Below, one piece after another: positions 50,690-62,202 of a DNA stretch of 64,000 nucleotides (its first letter is position 1; each line of letters opens with the position of its first letter). The notes beneath the pieces are model-generated. The model made no database searches and had not been told where the DNA came from. It saw only the letters and a list, made by a program, of their open reading frames with translations. A program made the translations under genes and the position numbers. This DNA comes from Tamarix chinensis (Eukaryota > Streptophyta > Magnoliopsida > Caryophyllales > Tamaricaceae): contig CM060177.1 of assembly GCA_030549775.1 (NCBI GenBank), positions 32,642,514 through 32,706,513 of the forward strand, read 5' to 3'.

Positions 50690-51640
50690 AGGGGCGATAT
50701 AAGCTTGTCTAAGGGGGAGAATTTGTATGTGGCAAGGTGCAAGGTAGAAATTTTTGATGTGTGGGGCATTGATTTTATGGGTCCCTTTCTATCTTTTAAG
50801 GGTTGTCTCTATATTCTTCTTGATGTGGATTATGTATTGAAATGGGTGGAATCAATTGCCACATGTACTAATAACTCTCGTGTAGTTGTAGGTTTCCTCT
50901 AGTATTACATCTTTTCTAGGTTTGATATGCTTAGAGTGATCATTAGAGGATCAAGCTTTTGCAACAGGATAAGTGAAGCTTTGCTACACAAGTATGGGGT
51001 TACACATTAAGTTTATACACCCTATCACCCTCAAACTAGCGGGCAAGTAGAAGTTTATAACTAAGAAACTAGGAATATACTAAATAGGATTGTGAGCCCA
51101 AATAGAAAGGATTGGACTTAAAGGTCGGATGATGCTTTGTGGGCTTATAAGACTGCTTATAAAATGCCAATAGGCATATCTCCCTTTTATTTTTTTTAAT
51201 AGAAAAGCATGACATCAACCTATAGAGCTTGAATACAAGTAATGGTGGGTTGTAAAAATAGACTCCGGTGGAATGCATAGGTATCAAAAACTTCATAAAT
51301 TGGAAGAAATATAGGTTGATGCATTTGAAAGTGTTATGGTATAAAAGGAGAAAACAAAAGTATTCCATGATAACATGATTTGTGAAAAGTCATTTATTGT
51401 GGGCCAAAAATTATTACTCTACCATTTGCATCTTCACTTATTTCCAGGTAAGTTAGTTCTAGATAGATGGGTCCTTTTATTGTTACTCATATTTTCTCTT
51501 ATGGTGCCATACATATTAGAAGAAAGAAGATGGAAAATAAATTCAAGGTCAATGGTCACAGGCTTTAACCCTACTATGAAGCATTCACTAAGCATAACAT
51601 CAAAGAGGTACAATTACAAGAAGCATATACCTTAATAGAG
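50690..51640 (+). pseudogene. Athila/Tat-type Ty3/gypsy integrase relic
   Basis: The core starts with EIFDVWGIDFMGPFLSF (about 50747-50800), typical of Athila/Tat integrases, then a DRGSHF-equivalent remnant, YTPYHPQTSGQVEV (51015-51056) and ALWAYKTAYK (51130-51165). The C-terminal tail with [15 protein letters not shown] (about 51468-51515) and KFKVNGHRL (51542-51570) follows. There are several stops and frame changes. Upstream gag and RT of this element are not in the window. Confidence 0.88.
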
Positions 51641-52061
51641 TAAAACTAAGATCATGTCAACCTGAAGATATAAAAACAAGTGCTACTTGGGAGACAACCT
51701 AATGTGATAGGGGAATTTTCTACCCTTTAGTTATTTTTAATTAATTATTTATTTTATCTCTTAATACTTAAAATTGCATAATCTTTTAGATGTCTACACA
51801 TTGAGGACAATGTGCAATTTCAATGTGGTGGTATGAGTGTTTTTATGTATTTACATGTCAAAAAAATTATTAAAACATGTTAAAAAATTGAGAAAAGAAA
51901 AATGCAATTTTTTTAGTTTATTGTGTGCTTAGAGTCTTATGAGCCCTTAACTAGTTAATGAGGAGCATATTTTTTAAATCTAATGAAAAGAGGATCATAA
52001 AATTGAGATAAAGCAAGTGGATATTTTTTGTGTTAATTTTGATATAGGGAACACTTATCTA
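51641..52061 (+). other. 3' spacer of the Athila/Tat relic
   Basis: AT-rich non-coding sequence after the integrase with ACATTGAGGACAATGTGCAA, a block like the pre-LTR spacer of Athila elements. No LTR of that element is recognised; the sequence ends where the Ty3 LTR remnant begins. Confidence 0.5.
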
Positions 52062-52380
52062 CATGTACATATATATAGCCTGGTGTACATGTAATAGGGT
52101 GATGCTTTTGACATAATAATATTTGGCTGAGTCTTGATTCTTCTCGCGACTTCTTCTTCTCTCTCGGCGATTCTCTCGCTCGCTCGTCTTCTCTGAATCT
52201 GCTCTCTCACTTTGATCGATCTTGATCATTCACCTTCAAATTTCAGTTGCCGTTGTACAAACTGTGCCTCTGAATCTTTGGTCTTCCTTTGGAGTTATTC
52301 CTTAGGCTGAACCGGCGAATCGAACATTGCGCTCGATTAATCTTTCGATCCTTTCGAGAAACCCTAACAGGTTTCCATCA
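52062..52380 (+). repeat. 5' LTR remnant of the Ty3 element
   Basis: It matches 63607-63928. It begins eight bases before TATATATAG (52070-52078), a likely TATA box, and ends GGTTTCCATCA just before the PBS. The upstream U3 part is missing. Confidence 0.92.
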
Positions 52381-52382
52381 TT

Positions 52383-52394
52383 TGGTATCAGAGC
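52383..52394 (+). promoter_or_regulatory. PBS of the Ty3 element
   Basis: TGGTATCAGAGC, a perfect complement to the 3' end of initiator tRNA-Met, two bases after the LTR. Confidence 0.95.
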
Positions 52395-53030
52395 CTCGAT
52401 TATTAGAGTGCTCGTAGTTTCTTTGTTACTGATTAAGTTTTCTTCCATTTTTTAGTCGATTTCTGTATTTCGCTAACCCTATCTTGAGGTGAAATTGTAG
52501 GGTTTACAGCGACGAAGACTGTTTCGATTCTTGTCATTCTAAAACCGGCGATTAAAGTGTCTTGGTCCGCTGTTTCGAAAGTCTGAAGAGAAACCCTAAT
52601 CGACCTAGGGTTTGGTCAAGAACTTGAATCTTGACTGACGGTGCGACAAATTGTTGTTGGTAACTTCGATTCGTAAATTTTCTTGTTTAATACTACTATC
52701 TGCTATACTTAATTTCCAATTTCTTCACAAATTACTTGCTTGTTAATAAGTATACAGGTTAATAACATAACCGGCGAACCATTTGGTTTCAAGAAAAGGG
52801 ATAGACCTCCAAGAAGAGGGGTACCCTAGATAAGTGAATTAATTGCTTAAGCAGACGCGGTAATATTGTTCTCTCTTACTTAATCATTATTGTCGAATTA
52901 TTATAGACATTGAATAAATCTGAGTAAGCTTTACTATTGCTATTACTGTTAATCTTTGATACTGTGATACTTCTTGAGACTATATTGTGTATTCTATTAC
53001 TGTTAGTTGTTTAAATCTAAAAATTTCATT

Positions 53031-55021
53031 ATGTCTAACAATGGTCAGTCAGTGAATCAATCTGTGTCTAGTAATGATCTATTAGAAATCCTTAGAACTT
53101 TTCAAGAACAAATGACTGCACAATTTGCTGTTTTATCTGCTAACCTAGAACAAAGATTAGGGGAACAGGAAGTAAGAATCAATGAGTTGCAACATAACAG
53201 AGTTGAAACTAATCAAGCAGGAGTTTTAGGAAGGGCTCCAATGGATCCTATGATTAGAATTCCACCCATAGCTAATCTAGAGGAGTTGGAAGACCAAGTA
53301 TCTCACAATAGTGATAGGATGCCTAGACAGAACAATAGGCAGGATAGGGAATTAGAGTTTATTGATAGGAATTTGAATAATCTTAAGCTTAGTATACCAG
53401 GATTTAATGGCACGAATGACCCGATTATTATTTTGAATGGGAAAGGAAAATAGAACTAGTATTTGAGTGTCATAATTACTCTGAAGAAAAGAAAATTAAG
53501 GTGGCTGTAGTAGAATTTACTGAGTATGCGTCCTCTTGGTATCATAATTTGGTGTTAACTAGACGAATGTGTGGGGAACCACCTATACAGACTTGGGCAG
53601 AATTTAAAACCTTAATGAGAAAGAGATTTGTGCCAAGTTACTATTATAGGGAGTTGCATAAGAGGTTGCAAACTATTAGTCAAGGAGTGAGGACAGTGGA
53701 TGACTATTATAAAGAATTAGAAGTTTTGATTATTAAGACAGGAGTTATTGAGGATGATGATGCTACCATGGTTAGGTTTCTGAGTGGATTAAATTCAGAG
53801 ATAGCTGATAAAGTAGAACTGTATCCTTGTGGAACCTTGAATGAAATGGTGAATATAGCTACTAAGATAGAGATTCAATTAAGGAAATCTAGGCAATATA
53901 AACCCCCTGGGATTGGATTTAAGACTACTGTAAGGAGAAATTTTGGGGGAAACACTTCTGGAAACTAAAAGAATAATAGTAAGGTTGAATTTAAGGGTAG
54001 AAACAATGAAGCTAAGGTAGGACAGAATTTTGAAAAGGGTAAGAATGTGATGACAAATCCTGTAAATGGATCAAACAGGACTAGGGATATTAAATGTTTT
54101 AGGTGTGGAGGCTTAGGACATATAGCTTCTGAATGTCCAAACAAAAGAAACATTTTAATTAGAGAGTCTGGAGATATAGAATCTGAATCTGAAGAAGAAG
54201 AGGAAGAGGTCAATATAGTTGAAGAGGATGATAGTGACCTAGAAGAGGAAGTAGAATTACCAGTGAGTAGGGATCTTTTTGTGGTTCGAAGGGCTTTAAA
54301 AAGTAATAAATTACCTGATTCTAATGCTATACAGAGAGAAAATATATTCCATACTCGATGTTTAATTGATGATAAGTGCTTTAACATGGCCATAGATAGT
54401 GGTAGTTGTATTAATGCTGCTAGTCCCCTGTTGGTGTCTAAGTTAGGATTAACCACTACTAAACATCCAAAACCATATAGATTGCAATGGCTTAATGAAT
54501 TGGGAGATGTTAAAGTTAGTCAACAAGTTTTAGTGAATTTAAAATTAGGAAAATATGAAGATTCTGTTTTATGTGATATAGTTCCTATGCATGCTGCTCA
54601 CCTGTTGTTAGGTAGGCCTTGGCAATATGATAGGAGGGTAATACATGATGGCTATAAAAATAGGTATACAGTACAGAAGGATGATAAGAAGATTGTCTTA
54701 GCACCTATGACTCCAAAAGAAATATTTGAGGATCAAACAAAAATTAAATCTGATTATAAGGAGTTATCTAAGCCTAATTTGGAGAATGATCTTAGTACAA
54801 AGGACATGAAAGGAACTTTTGGATTTTATGCTAAAGGTAAGGATGTAGGAAAGGCAATAAAAAGAAATGCCAATGTGTACTTGATGATTTTTAAGGACTG
54901 TTATGAGTGTCAGAGAGGAATAATTGAAGAAGTACCTAGTACAGTGAAACTGTTATTGGAAGAATATAGTGAGTTGTTTCCTGAAGACATACCTAGTGGA
55001 TTACCTCCATTAAGGGAATAG
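53031..55021 (+). pseudogene. Ty3 gag and protease, broken
   Basis: The ATG at 53031 follows an approx. 635-bp leader (an upstream in-frame TTG at 53007 is not a likely start). The N-terminal part is Gln/Asn-rich. A one-base slip near 53430 separates it from the capsid-like domain (from about 53450, VECHNYSEE-type block then SWYHNLVL, TWAEFKTLMRKRFVP). An in-frame TAA stands at 53966-53968. The zinc knuckle CFRCGGLGHIASEC lies at 54095-54136, followed by an acidic Glu/Ser linker. The aspartic protease active site is DSG (Asp at 54395), with a second block LLLGRPWQYDRR near 54604. The frame ends at a stop made by a one-base loss near 55013. Confidence 0.9.
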
Positions 55022-55364
55022 AACATCAAATAGATTTTATTCCAGGAGCTGTTATACCAAACAGACCTGCTTATAGAGCCAATCTTGAAGAGGTTAAGGA
55101 ATTAAAAAGATAGGTTTCTGAACTGTTAAGTAAAGGATATATTAAGGAGTCTATGAGTCCTTGTGCAATACCAGTGTTATTAGTACCTAAAAAGGATGGT
55201 AGTTGGAGAATGTGTGTGGATAGCAGGGCAGTAAATAAGATAACTATTAAGTATAGATATCCAATTCCTAGGCTTGATGAAATGTTGGATCAATTGCATG
55301 GTGCTGTTATATTTTCTAAAATAGATTTAAAAAGTGGGTATCATCAAATTAGAATGAAACCAGG
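55015..55364 (+). pseudogene. Ty3 reverse transcriptase, N-terminal half
   Basis: It continues in a new frame after the slip near 55013. A nonsense TAG at 55111-55113 lies where relatives have Gln. Conserved blocks are [17 protein letters not shown] (about 55168-55218), [16 protein letters not shown] and [16 protein letters not shown] (up to about 55358), the RT palm with its first catalytic Asp in KIDL. Coding is cut at 55364 by the CACTA; frame and motif resume after 60866. Confidence 0.92.
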
Positions 55365-55690
55365 CACTACTACGAAAACGGGTTATAATAACGGGACATT
55401 AATAACGGTAGTTCGAAAACCGTTGTCAAATGCGTGAAAATTAATCGGCGGGAAGTTTTGATAACGGTTCTATTTAAAAACCCTTATTAAAAGGGCAACA
55501 TTAAAATTTGGACGGATGTTTTAATAACGGTTTCAGGTAAACCGTTATTAAAAGTATATTTAATAACGGTTCATATTAGAACCGTTGTCAAAAGTCAGAA
55601 GCTTTTAATAACTGTTACTGAAAGAACCGTTATTAAATCCTCTTTTTAATAACGGTTCTCTCAGGAACTGTTATTAAAACCCCAAAATCA
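55365..55690 (+). repeat. 5' subterminal repeat array of the CACTA
   Basis: Multiple TTTAATAACGGTT and AACCGTTATTAAA motifs in facing pairs form about four successive hairpins (55500-55690). In En/Spm such motifs bind the TNPA protein; a like role for the protein encoded here is an inference. Confidence 0.88.
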
Positions 55691-56281
55691 AACTTATATT
55701 TCGTTCAGTTCTGTTTCGTGCCAAAATTTTTAGACTCTCTGCACCTTCTTTCTCTTGCTCTCCTTCTCCTTGCAAACCCTCGCATGACCACACCGGCTCC
55801 TCTCAAGAAAAGGAAACCCTCGCACCGCCAACTCTCCACCACGCCTCCGCCATTGCTGGCTCTGCATGTGCGTGTTGTCATTGTTCCGAAGCTAGCTAGC
55901 ACTTGCACCTTCATCCTCTGTTGTGTTTGAAGCCCTTGCCTTTCTCAACATTGTCACCGTCGTATTTGTAGCTAGCTCACTTTATGTATGTGTTTGTTCT
56001 TCTTCTCGTAACATTTTATCTACTTATATATGTATATATATATATATATATAAATGCATGCCTGTTGGTACAGGGTTTCGTTTGTTTGTTATTGAAAGAT
56101 TGTGGTTTGTCGTTCGAAAATGGGTTGTTTAATGTATTGGCTGAAAATTTTGCTGTTTTTTGTTGAATTTGTTGCGTTATTGTTATATATTAACAAATGC
56201 ATGTGTTGGCCGAGACCTTTACATATATATATATAATATGAATGTGAGTGTAGAATTATATACATTTTCACTGATAAAAAC

Positions 56282-56313
<32 letters not shown>

Positions 56314-56508
56314 TTTTCATTAATAAGTATAGGAGACTAGCAATAAGATATAGGAAATGTCATATAATGAAATGCAAATATATTTTACATATGCATATGT
56401 TAATGATTCCTATTTGATGAGGATTAAATAGATATAGAGAATAAGGAATATATAAAAGTGAATAATTAAATAGAGAGAAATAATTGTGTATGATAAGAAT
56501 AAGAATAA

Positions 56509-56551
<43 letters not shown>

Positions 56552-56909
56552 TAATAATATGATTTATATATTATGCTTTAATTACATTTAGCTAGGTTTA
56601 GGGATTAGGTTTTTTTTTGTGGTTTAGGGTTAGGTTTTATTATAATAAATTATGGTTAATTAGCTAGGGTTAGGGTTAGGTTTTATCGTTTATTATGGTT
56701 AATTATGGTTAATTAGGGTTAGGGTTAGGGTTAGTATTAATATCTTTTTGGAAACGTGTTAACATGATTCGTATATATATATATAATAGCATGATATATT
56801 TGAGATTAATTCTTTCTAAGCATGATTCGTATCGATAATATAATGGTACATTATTATGCTCAATACATAACATTCTAACATTATTTATTTATTTATTTAT
56901 TGTAGAGAT
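55691..56909 (+). promoter_or_regulatory. 5' leader and leader intron of the CACTA gene
   Basis: A pyrimidine-rich, GC-richer leader (55730-55930, also present at 1365-1560) is followed by AT-rich sequence with (TA)n, an (AAT)n run at 56511-56551 and TTAGGG repeats (56585-56735). It ends in a good acceptor, TTTATTGTAG (ends 56905), four bases before the ATG. This fits a long intron in the 5' untranslated region. The promoter itself is not resolved. Confidence 0.6.
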
Positions 56910-58722
56910 ATGGCCAACAAAAACATTGATAGGGATAGTAGTGATGAAGAAGGGAAGAGGGGACCTACGATTATGAGAATTATCATAGACATGAGAAATA
57001 GAGGAGAAGTAGTCGATTTGGGATGGAATACTTACAATCTTCGCATCGGCCCTTATGCAGATATGTTCTTGACCTACATTTCACTTGTGACCCATAACCG
57101 TGTTCCTATCTCCTATAATAATTGGAAGCAGGTTCCACAGGGTCATAAGGAGCATATTTGGCAGGAAATCATGGTAAATATGCTATTTTATGTAATCATT
57201 TTTGTATGTCAAATGTTATTAATTTATTACATTAACATCGGTATACATCTACATGTCTTATTTTGCAGAAAGTGTTCAATGTCCCAGAGAGTAGGAAGAA
57301 ATGGCTTCTTAGACATTGTGGGGAGCGTCTAAGAACCTTTAGGTCATATTTAGCTCGTAGAAAAATGTATAGAAAGAAGGATGGTTCTATACGACAGAAC
57401 TCACCCAAACGATACGGTTTCATCGATCAAGAAAGTTGGAACCAATTCATTGCTTATCGTCTTACGGTGGATTTTAAGGTACTTGTTAGATAACAATTAA
57501 ACTTTTTTTATCAATCCCAGTATTATGCTTAATATTGAAATAACCATGTCATTATGTTTTGGCTTGTCACATAGGAAAAAAGTACCCAAAATAAAGAGAT
57601 TGCCAAGAAAAATAAATACCGGCATAATATGGCTCGCAAAGGCTATGAGGGCCTTGAAGAGGAGTTGGTATGCATTTTGTCATTATCTATTTACATGCAA
57701 ATGTTGAATTTTATAATAATATTCTTAATTAAGAATATTTTTTGATTTGTAGCTCCTAGCCCAAGACTTGGACCCATGTACCTCATCCATCAATATTGGT
57801 ACATTATGGAAGAAGGCTAGAGCAACAAGAGATGGATATATTAATGAATATGTTGATGTTGCAGCCAAAAAAATTGTAAGTTTGTAGATATCTAGAACCC
57901 TACTTAGTTTTCTTTTAGAAAACTATTATATTATGCTTATTCCTATAAGTTAAATTTACAGGACGAACTTGAAACGTCAGAAGGTGAGGAGGTGGACCAA
58001 TATAGCATTGTGGCCCAGGCTACAGGAATTGTAGAACACCCTGGAAGACACAGGGGCATTGGATTGGGTGTTACGAGAACAAGCATATGTGGTCGATCTC
58101 GTGGTTCTTATAGCACTAATGAGCAAGTCGCCATCCTCACCCAAAAATTGAACGTGGAATTTGAATGGATGGCAACAATGGAGCAAGAGTTGTCATTTAT
58201 TAAATCTCAAGGGTATAAGTCATCCGATTCAGTAGACCATGATCAACTTCACATACCTAATGTAAATAGCGTCAGAGATAGTTGTGAAGCTGATGCATTT
58301 CTTTCTACTCTTCCCGAGGTAAGCATTACAAACTATGAAGTGTTATTAAATGTATTCAGTGTAATAAATTATTAATAATGTGTAATATTTTTGTTTAGGG
58401 TTTGCATAAATGTGACTTATTAGCGAATGACCTTTCAACAATTTTGGCGAAAGGAAGGGTTCGCATTAGTCACAGTATTGAAACGCAGACAATCCACGGG
58501 TACAATTTAGCCCTAAATACAAGGCCGGTGAGTATTGACACTCCAATCATTGGCAGTGCACACTTGCCTTGTTATAAAGAGGGCGATGAGGCAACCACAG
58601 TACTAGAAGCTCATGGAAGCTTCGTGGCTTGGCCTGCGGATCAAATACGTCTCACTATTGAAGAGGTATTGACATTTGACATGTTCATTAGACCTTGTTT
58701 AGTAGTTACACTATATATACCT

Positions 58723-58762
<40 letters not shown>

Positions 58763-60150
58763 GCTCAATATATATTTTGTTTAATATTATCAATTAAGAA
58801 ATCAAAAAAGAAGACTGCTTCTGCTAGTAAAACCAAGAGACGTACTAGCAGAACGAGCAACACAAAACAGGGCGCTGCTAAAGGAAAGAGAGCTAAATCT
58901 GAAAAATCAGTTGCCCCACAAAAGATTCCTTCTTCAGATCAGCAAAGCCAACCTCCACCAGCATTAGCTATATTATATTTTTATGCCCAAAACTACCTCA
59001 GGGACAATTATATTTTCATTGATTGTCATCCTGAGTATGTTGGGAGGGACGATGCTACTTACATGGTATCGATGGCTGACATAAGCGACATTTATAATCA
59101 AGAATGGATGTCAACCATAAGTGTCGTCGTCTATGTCACGTAAGTATTATTTCATTTTGAGATTTTAGTACTCTTAACTTATACAAATGGAATTTTTATG
59201 ACCTCTTATATGAGTTATTATTTATTAACAAATATGCATTTTTTTTATTGTCCATAGGTTGGTAGCTACTCGATCTGCGATGGAGGGAATGTTGTCCTCT
59301 ATTGTGTTTGTGTGCCCATATTACATAGCTGACAGTAGTACAATAAGAGAGGGTAGGGACATAAACTATTTAGCGGATCGCATTTTGATTGAGGGACACA
59401 ACAAGCTCTATCTCATTCCTCACCTCGTAAGTGAACATTGGGTTTTGTACGCCGTCCGACCTGATCTTAATAAAGTCTATGTGTTTGATTCCCTTAGAAC
59501 CTATGACGTGCCTTTTGAAGTCGCTCGTCGTGATGGGAAGGAATTTATCGACATGTTAGTATACTTTTCACTTCTTACTTCATTAGCTTATTTATACATA
59601 TATTCGCCTAGCTAACTTTCATTATTTGAGGTATATATGCGTACTTACAATATTGTGTATCCAACTATATTTATTAGGGCACTACAGACAGCGTATCAAA
59701 GGAGAGGTGGGAATGGTGTCCAAGACCCAAAGAATGTTCAATACGAGCCTGTCATAGTAAGTAGGAAGGCAACTATTTCGTATTTTATTTTAATTAAAAT
59801 TAATATCTAATAGTTAGAGAGCTAACTGAATTTATATGACAGTGTCCACAACAGCAAAACGACAAAGATTGTGGATACTATGTATGTAGATCAATGGATC
59901 TGATAGTCCAAAATAGATCGGTCAACATAGATCCAAGCCATGTATGTTTTCTTTTCGATATTTTTCCATTAATGAATCATGACATATATGTTTGATACTT
60001 GACGTAAGTGCTAACTGTATATTAATCAAAACTTGGGATTTGTAGTTTTTCACTGATGATTATGCACAAGGCCAGCAATACAATGTTGAAGAAATTGATG
60101 AAGTGAGAGAGCAATGGGCCAAGCATGTGCACTCATTCATTCGATATTAG
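56910..60150 (+). CDS. Intact 11-exon TNP1/Transposase_24-like protein with C-terminal Ulp1-type protease domain
   Basis: Exons: 56910-57173, 57269-57478, 57575-57667, 57753-57875, 57962-58318, 58399-58665, 58799-59139, 59258-59554, 59678-59756, 59843-59941, 60046-60150. All introns are short, start GT, end AG and keep phase; no exon has a stop, giving 744 residues. Residues about 1-270 look like the plant Transposase_24/TNP1 family (RVPISYNNWKQVP, KWLLRHCGERLRTFRSYLAR, WNQFIAYRL). Residues about 440-490 are Lys/Ser/Gln-rich, a likely nuclear-localising linker. Residues about 550-744 are a C48 (Ulp1/SENP-like) protease: His612 in SEHWVLY, Asp629 in VYVFDS, Gln681 and Cys687 in PQQQNDKDCGYYVC. 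Such proteases cleave SUMO-like conjugates; activity here is inferred from intact residues. The ATG at 56910 is chosen because it follows the leader acceptor and matches the start in the other copy. It may bind element ends; the catalytic transposase would be TNP2, absent here. Confidence 0.9.
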
Positions 60151-60459
60151 GTAGAGATCTATATATTCTACATGCATGTTCAGGCTTGTATTTTGTCTAT
60201 GTCTTTAAGTCTTGTAATTAAGCTAGATTTATAAACATTTTGCTTTGGTGTGTAGAGCTACCAAGTTGTGGTATGCCTACTAATTTTGATTCTTGAGTAT
60301 ATATGTCTGGTGTATTAACAAGGGATTGATTGAAATTATGGTGTGATTGCAGATATGTTATCAATTGATGTTGTTTTACAATGCAGATTTGGTAATTATT
60401 TGAACATACAACTATGTATGTGGGCAGGAACAAAACTGCAAAAACTAAAAAAAACTGGA
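60151..60459 (+). other. 3' untranslated region of the CACTA gene
   Basis: AT-rich non-coding DNA between the stop codon and the 3' subterminal array. No further ORF of note is seen. Confidence 0.6.
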
Positions 60460-60863
60460 GTTTTAATAACGGTTCTGATGAAAACCGTTATTAAAAGGTA
60501 GGTTTTAATAACGGTTCTTATGAAAACCGTTATTAAAAAGATGTTTTAATAACGGTTCTTCTAAAACCGTTATTAAAACTCTGGTATTTTAATAACAGTT
60601 TTCATAAGAACCGTTATTAAAACCTTCATTTTAATAACGGTTTTCATCAGAATCGTTATTAAAACCCTCTTTTTTAACAACGGTTTTTCTCAAAAATCAT
60701 TATTAAAAATGCATTTTATGCTCATATTGGCGGGTTTTTTTATATTTTTGATAACGGTTATGAACCGTTATTAAAGATTTAATAACGGGCGTTTTAATAA
60801 CGGTTGAAAACCGTTATTAAAACTGTAAAATAACCGTTATTAAAACTACTTTTTGGGGTAGTG
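60460..60863 (+). repeat. 3' subterminal hairpin array of the CACTA
   Basis: Six consecutive units (60460-60710) pair TTTTAATAACGGTT with AACCGTTATTAAAA across loops of about 4-10 bp, then more AATAACGG copies up to the terminus. It is denser than the 5' array. Confidence 0.92.
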
Positions 60864-60866
60864 AGG

Positions 60867-62202
60867 AGATGAGTGGAAGACAGCTTTTAAGACTAATTTT
60901 GGATTATATGAATGGTTAGTAATGCCTTTTGGGTTGTCAAATGCTCCTAGTACTTTTATGAGACTTATGAACTATGTGTTAAGGGAATTTATTGGAAAAT
61001 TTGTGGTTGTTTATTTTGATGATATACTTATATATAGTAAATCTTTATAGGAACACCTGAAACACTTAAGGATTATTTTGAATGTGTTTAAAACAAAACA
61101 GCTTTATGCTAATTTAGCTAAGTCTAGATTTTTTTTGGAAAATGTGGTTTTCTTAGGATTTGTGGTAGGAAAAGAGGGTGTATCTGTAGATGAAGAAAAG
61201 TTAGAGCTATTCAGGAATGGCCTGTGCCAAAGAGTGTGACTGAAGTAAGAAGTTTTCATGGATTGTGTTCTTTTTACAGGAGATTTGTGAGAAACTTTAG
61301 CACTATAGCTGCTCCCTTGACTGCTATAACAAAGAAGGATAATGGGTTTACTTGGGGATTAGAACAACAGCAATCTTTTGAGACACTTAAGACTAAATTA
61401 ACCCAAGCACCTGTGTTGAGTCTTCCTGACTTTGAAAAGATGTTTGAATTAGATTGTGATGCTTCAGGGTTAGGAATAGGGGATGTAATTTCTCAAGAGG
61501 GAAAACCAATAGCTTATTTTAGTGAGAAATTAAATGGTAGTACATTGAATTATTCTACTTATGAAAAAGAGCTGTATGCTTTAGTAAGGGCTTTGGAAGT
61601 GTGGAAACATTATTTGTGGCATAGAGAATTTGTAATTAATACTGATCAGGAAGCTATTAAGTATTTAAAAAGTCAATCAAAGTTAAATAGGAGACAAGGT
61701 AGATGGATAGAATTCATTGAGAGTTTTCCTTACATAATTAAATATAAGAAAGGTAGTGATAATATAGTTGCAGATGCTTTATCTAGGAGATATGCTTTAT
61801 TAAATGCTGCTGATACTACTTTATTAGGTTTTTCCAGTATTAAACTATTATACTTAGAAGATGCTGATTTTAAAGAAATCTATAAAAGGTGTGAAGTTTC
61901 TTCACAGGGAAAGTATTTTATTAATGAAGGATACTTGTTTAGGGGAAATAGGTTATGTATTCCTGCATGCTCTTATAGAGGGTTATTAATTCAAGAAGCC
62001 CATAGTGGTGGGTTAATGGCACATCTAGGATCTCAGAAAACTTTAGATGTTTTAATTGAACATTTTTACTGGCCACACATGAAAAAGGATGTTTTAAAAC
62101 ATTGTGTCAATTGTATTAATTGTAGGCAGGCAAAAACTACTTCAAAACCTTTTGGTCTATATACTCCCTTACCTGTCTCTAGCCATCCTTTGGTGATGTA
62201 TC
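60867..62202 (+). pseudogene. Ty3 RT second half, RNase H and integrase zinc domain
   Basis: It resumes with [18 protein letters not shown] and the catalytic YFDDILIYS (YFDD at 61012-61023). A nonsense TAG lies at 61048-61050 and a one-base loss near 61205. RNase H from about 61430 keeps [11 protein letters not shown] (Asp), [12 protein letters not shown] (Glu), INTDQEAI (Asp) and [10 protein letters not shown]. The integrase zinc region has [11 protein letters not shown] and CVNCINC (about 61998-62130). The frame breaks again near 62195. Confidence 0.92.

Larger units (their letters stand above)
55365..60863 (+). mobile_element. Complete CACTA (En/Spm) transposon, 5,499 bp, TSD AGG
   Basis: It starts CACTACTACGAAAACG and ends CTTTTTGGGGTAGTG, which are imperfect inverted termini. 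AGG stands at 55362-55364 and again at 60864-60866, the 3-bp duplication typical of CACTA elements, and the insertion splits a conserved RT motif whose reading resumes in phase. Subterminal arrays of AATAACGG motifs occupy both ends. Between them is one intact 11-exon gene (56910-60150). No TNP2-like transposase is present, so transposition would need one in trans. Its relative at 1028-2700 shows the family has other copies nearby. Confidence 0.96.

Noticed and set aside
53007..53030. An earlier start for gag
   Set aside because: The codon at 53007 is TTG; the first ATG is at 53031.
53965..54456. A 163-codon minus-strand ORF
   Set aside because: It is the complement of the gag zinc-knuckle and acidic linker region, a shadow frame.
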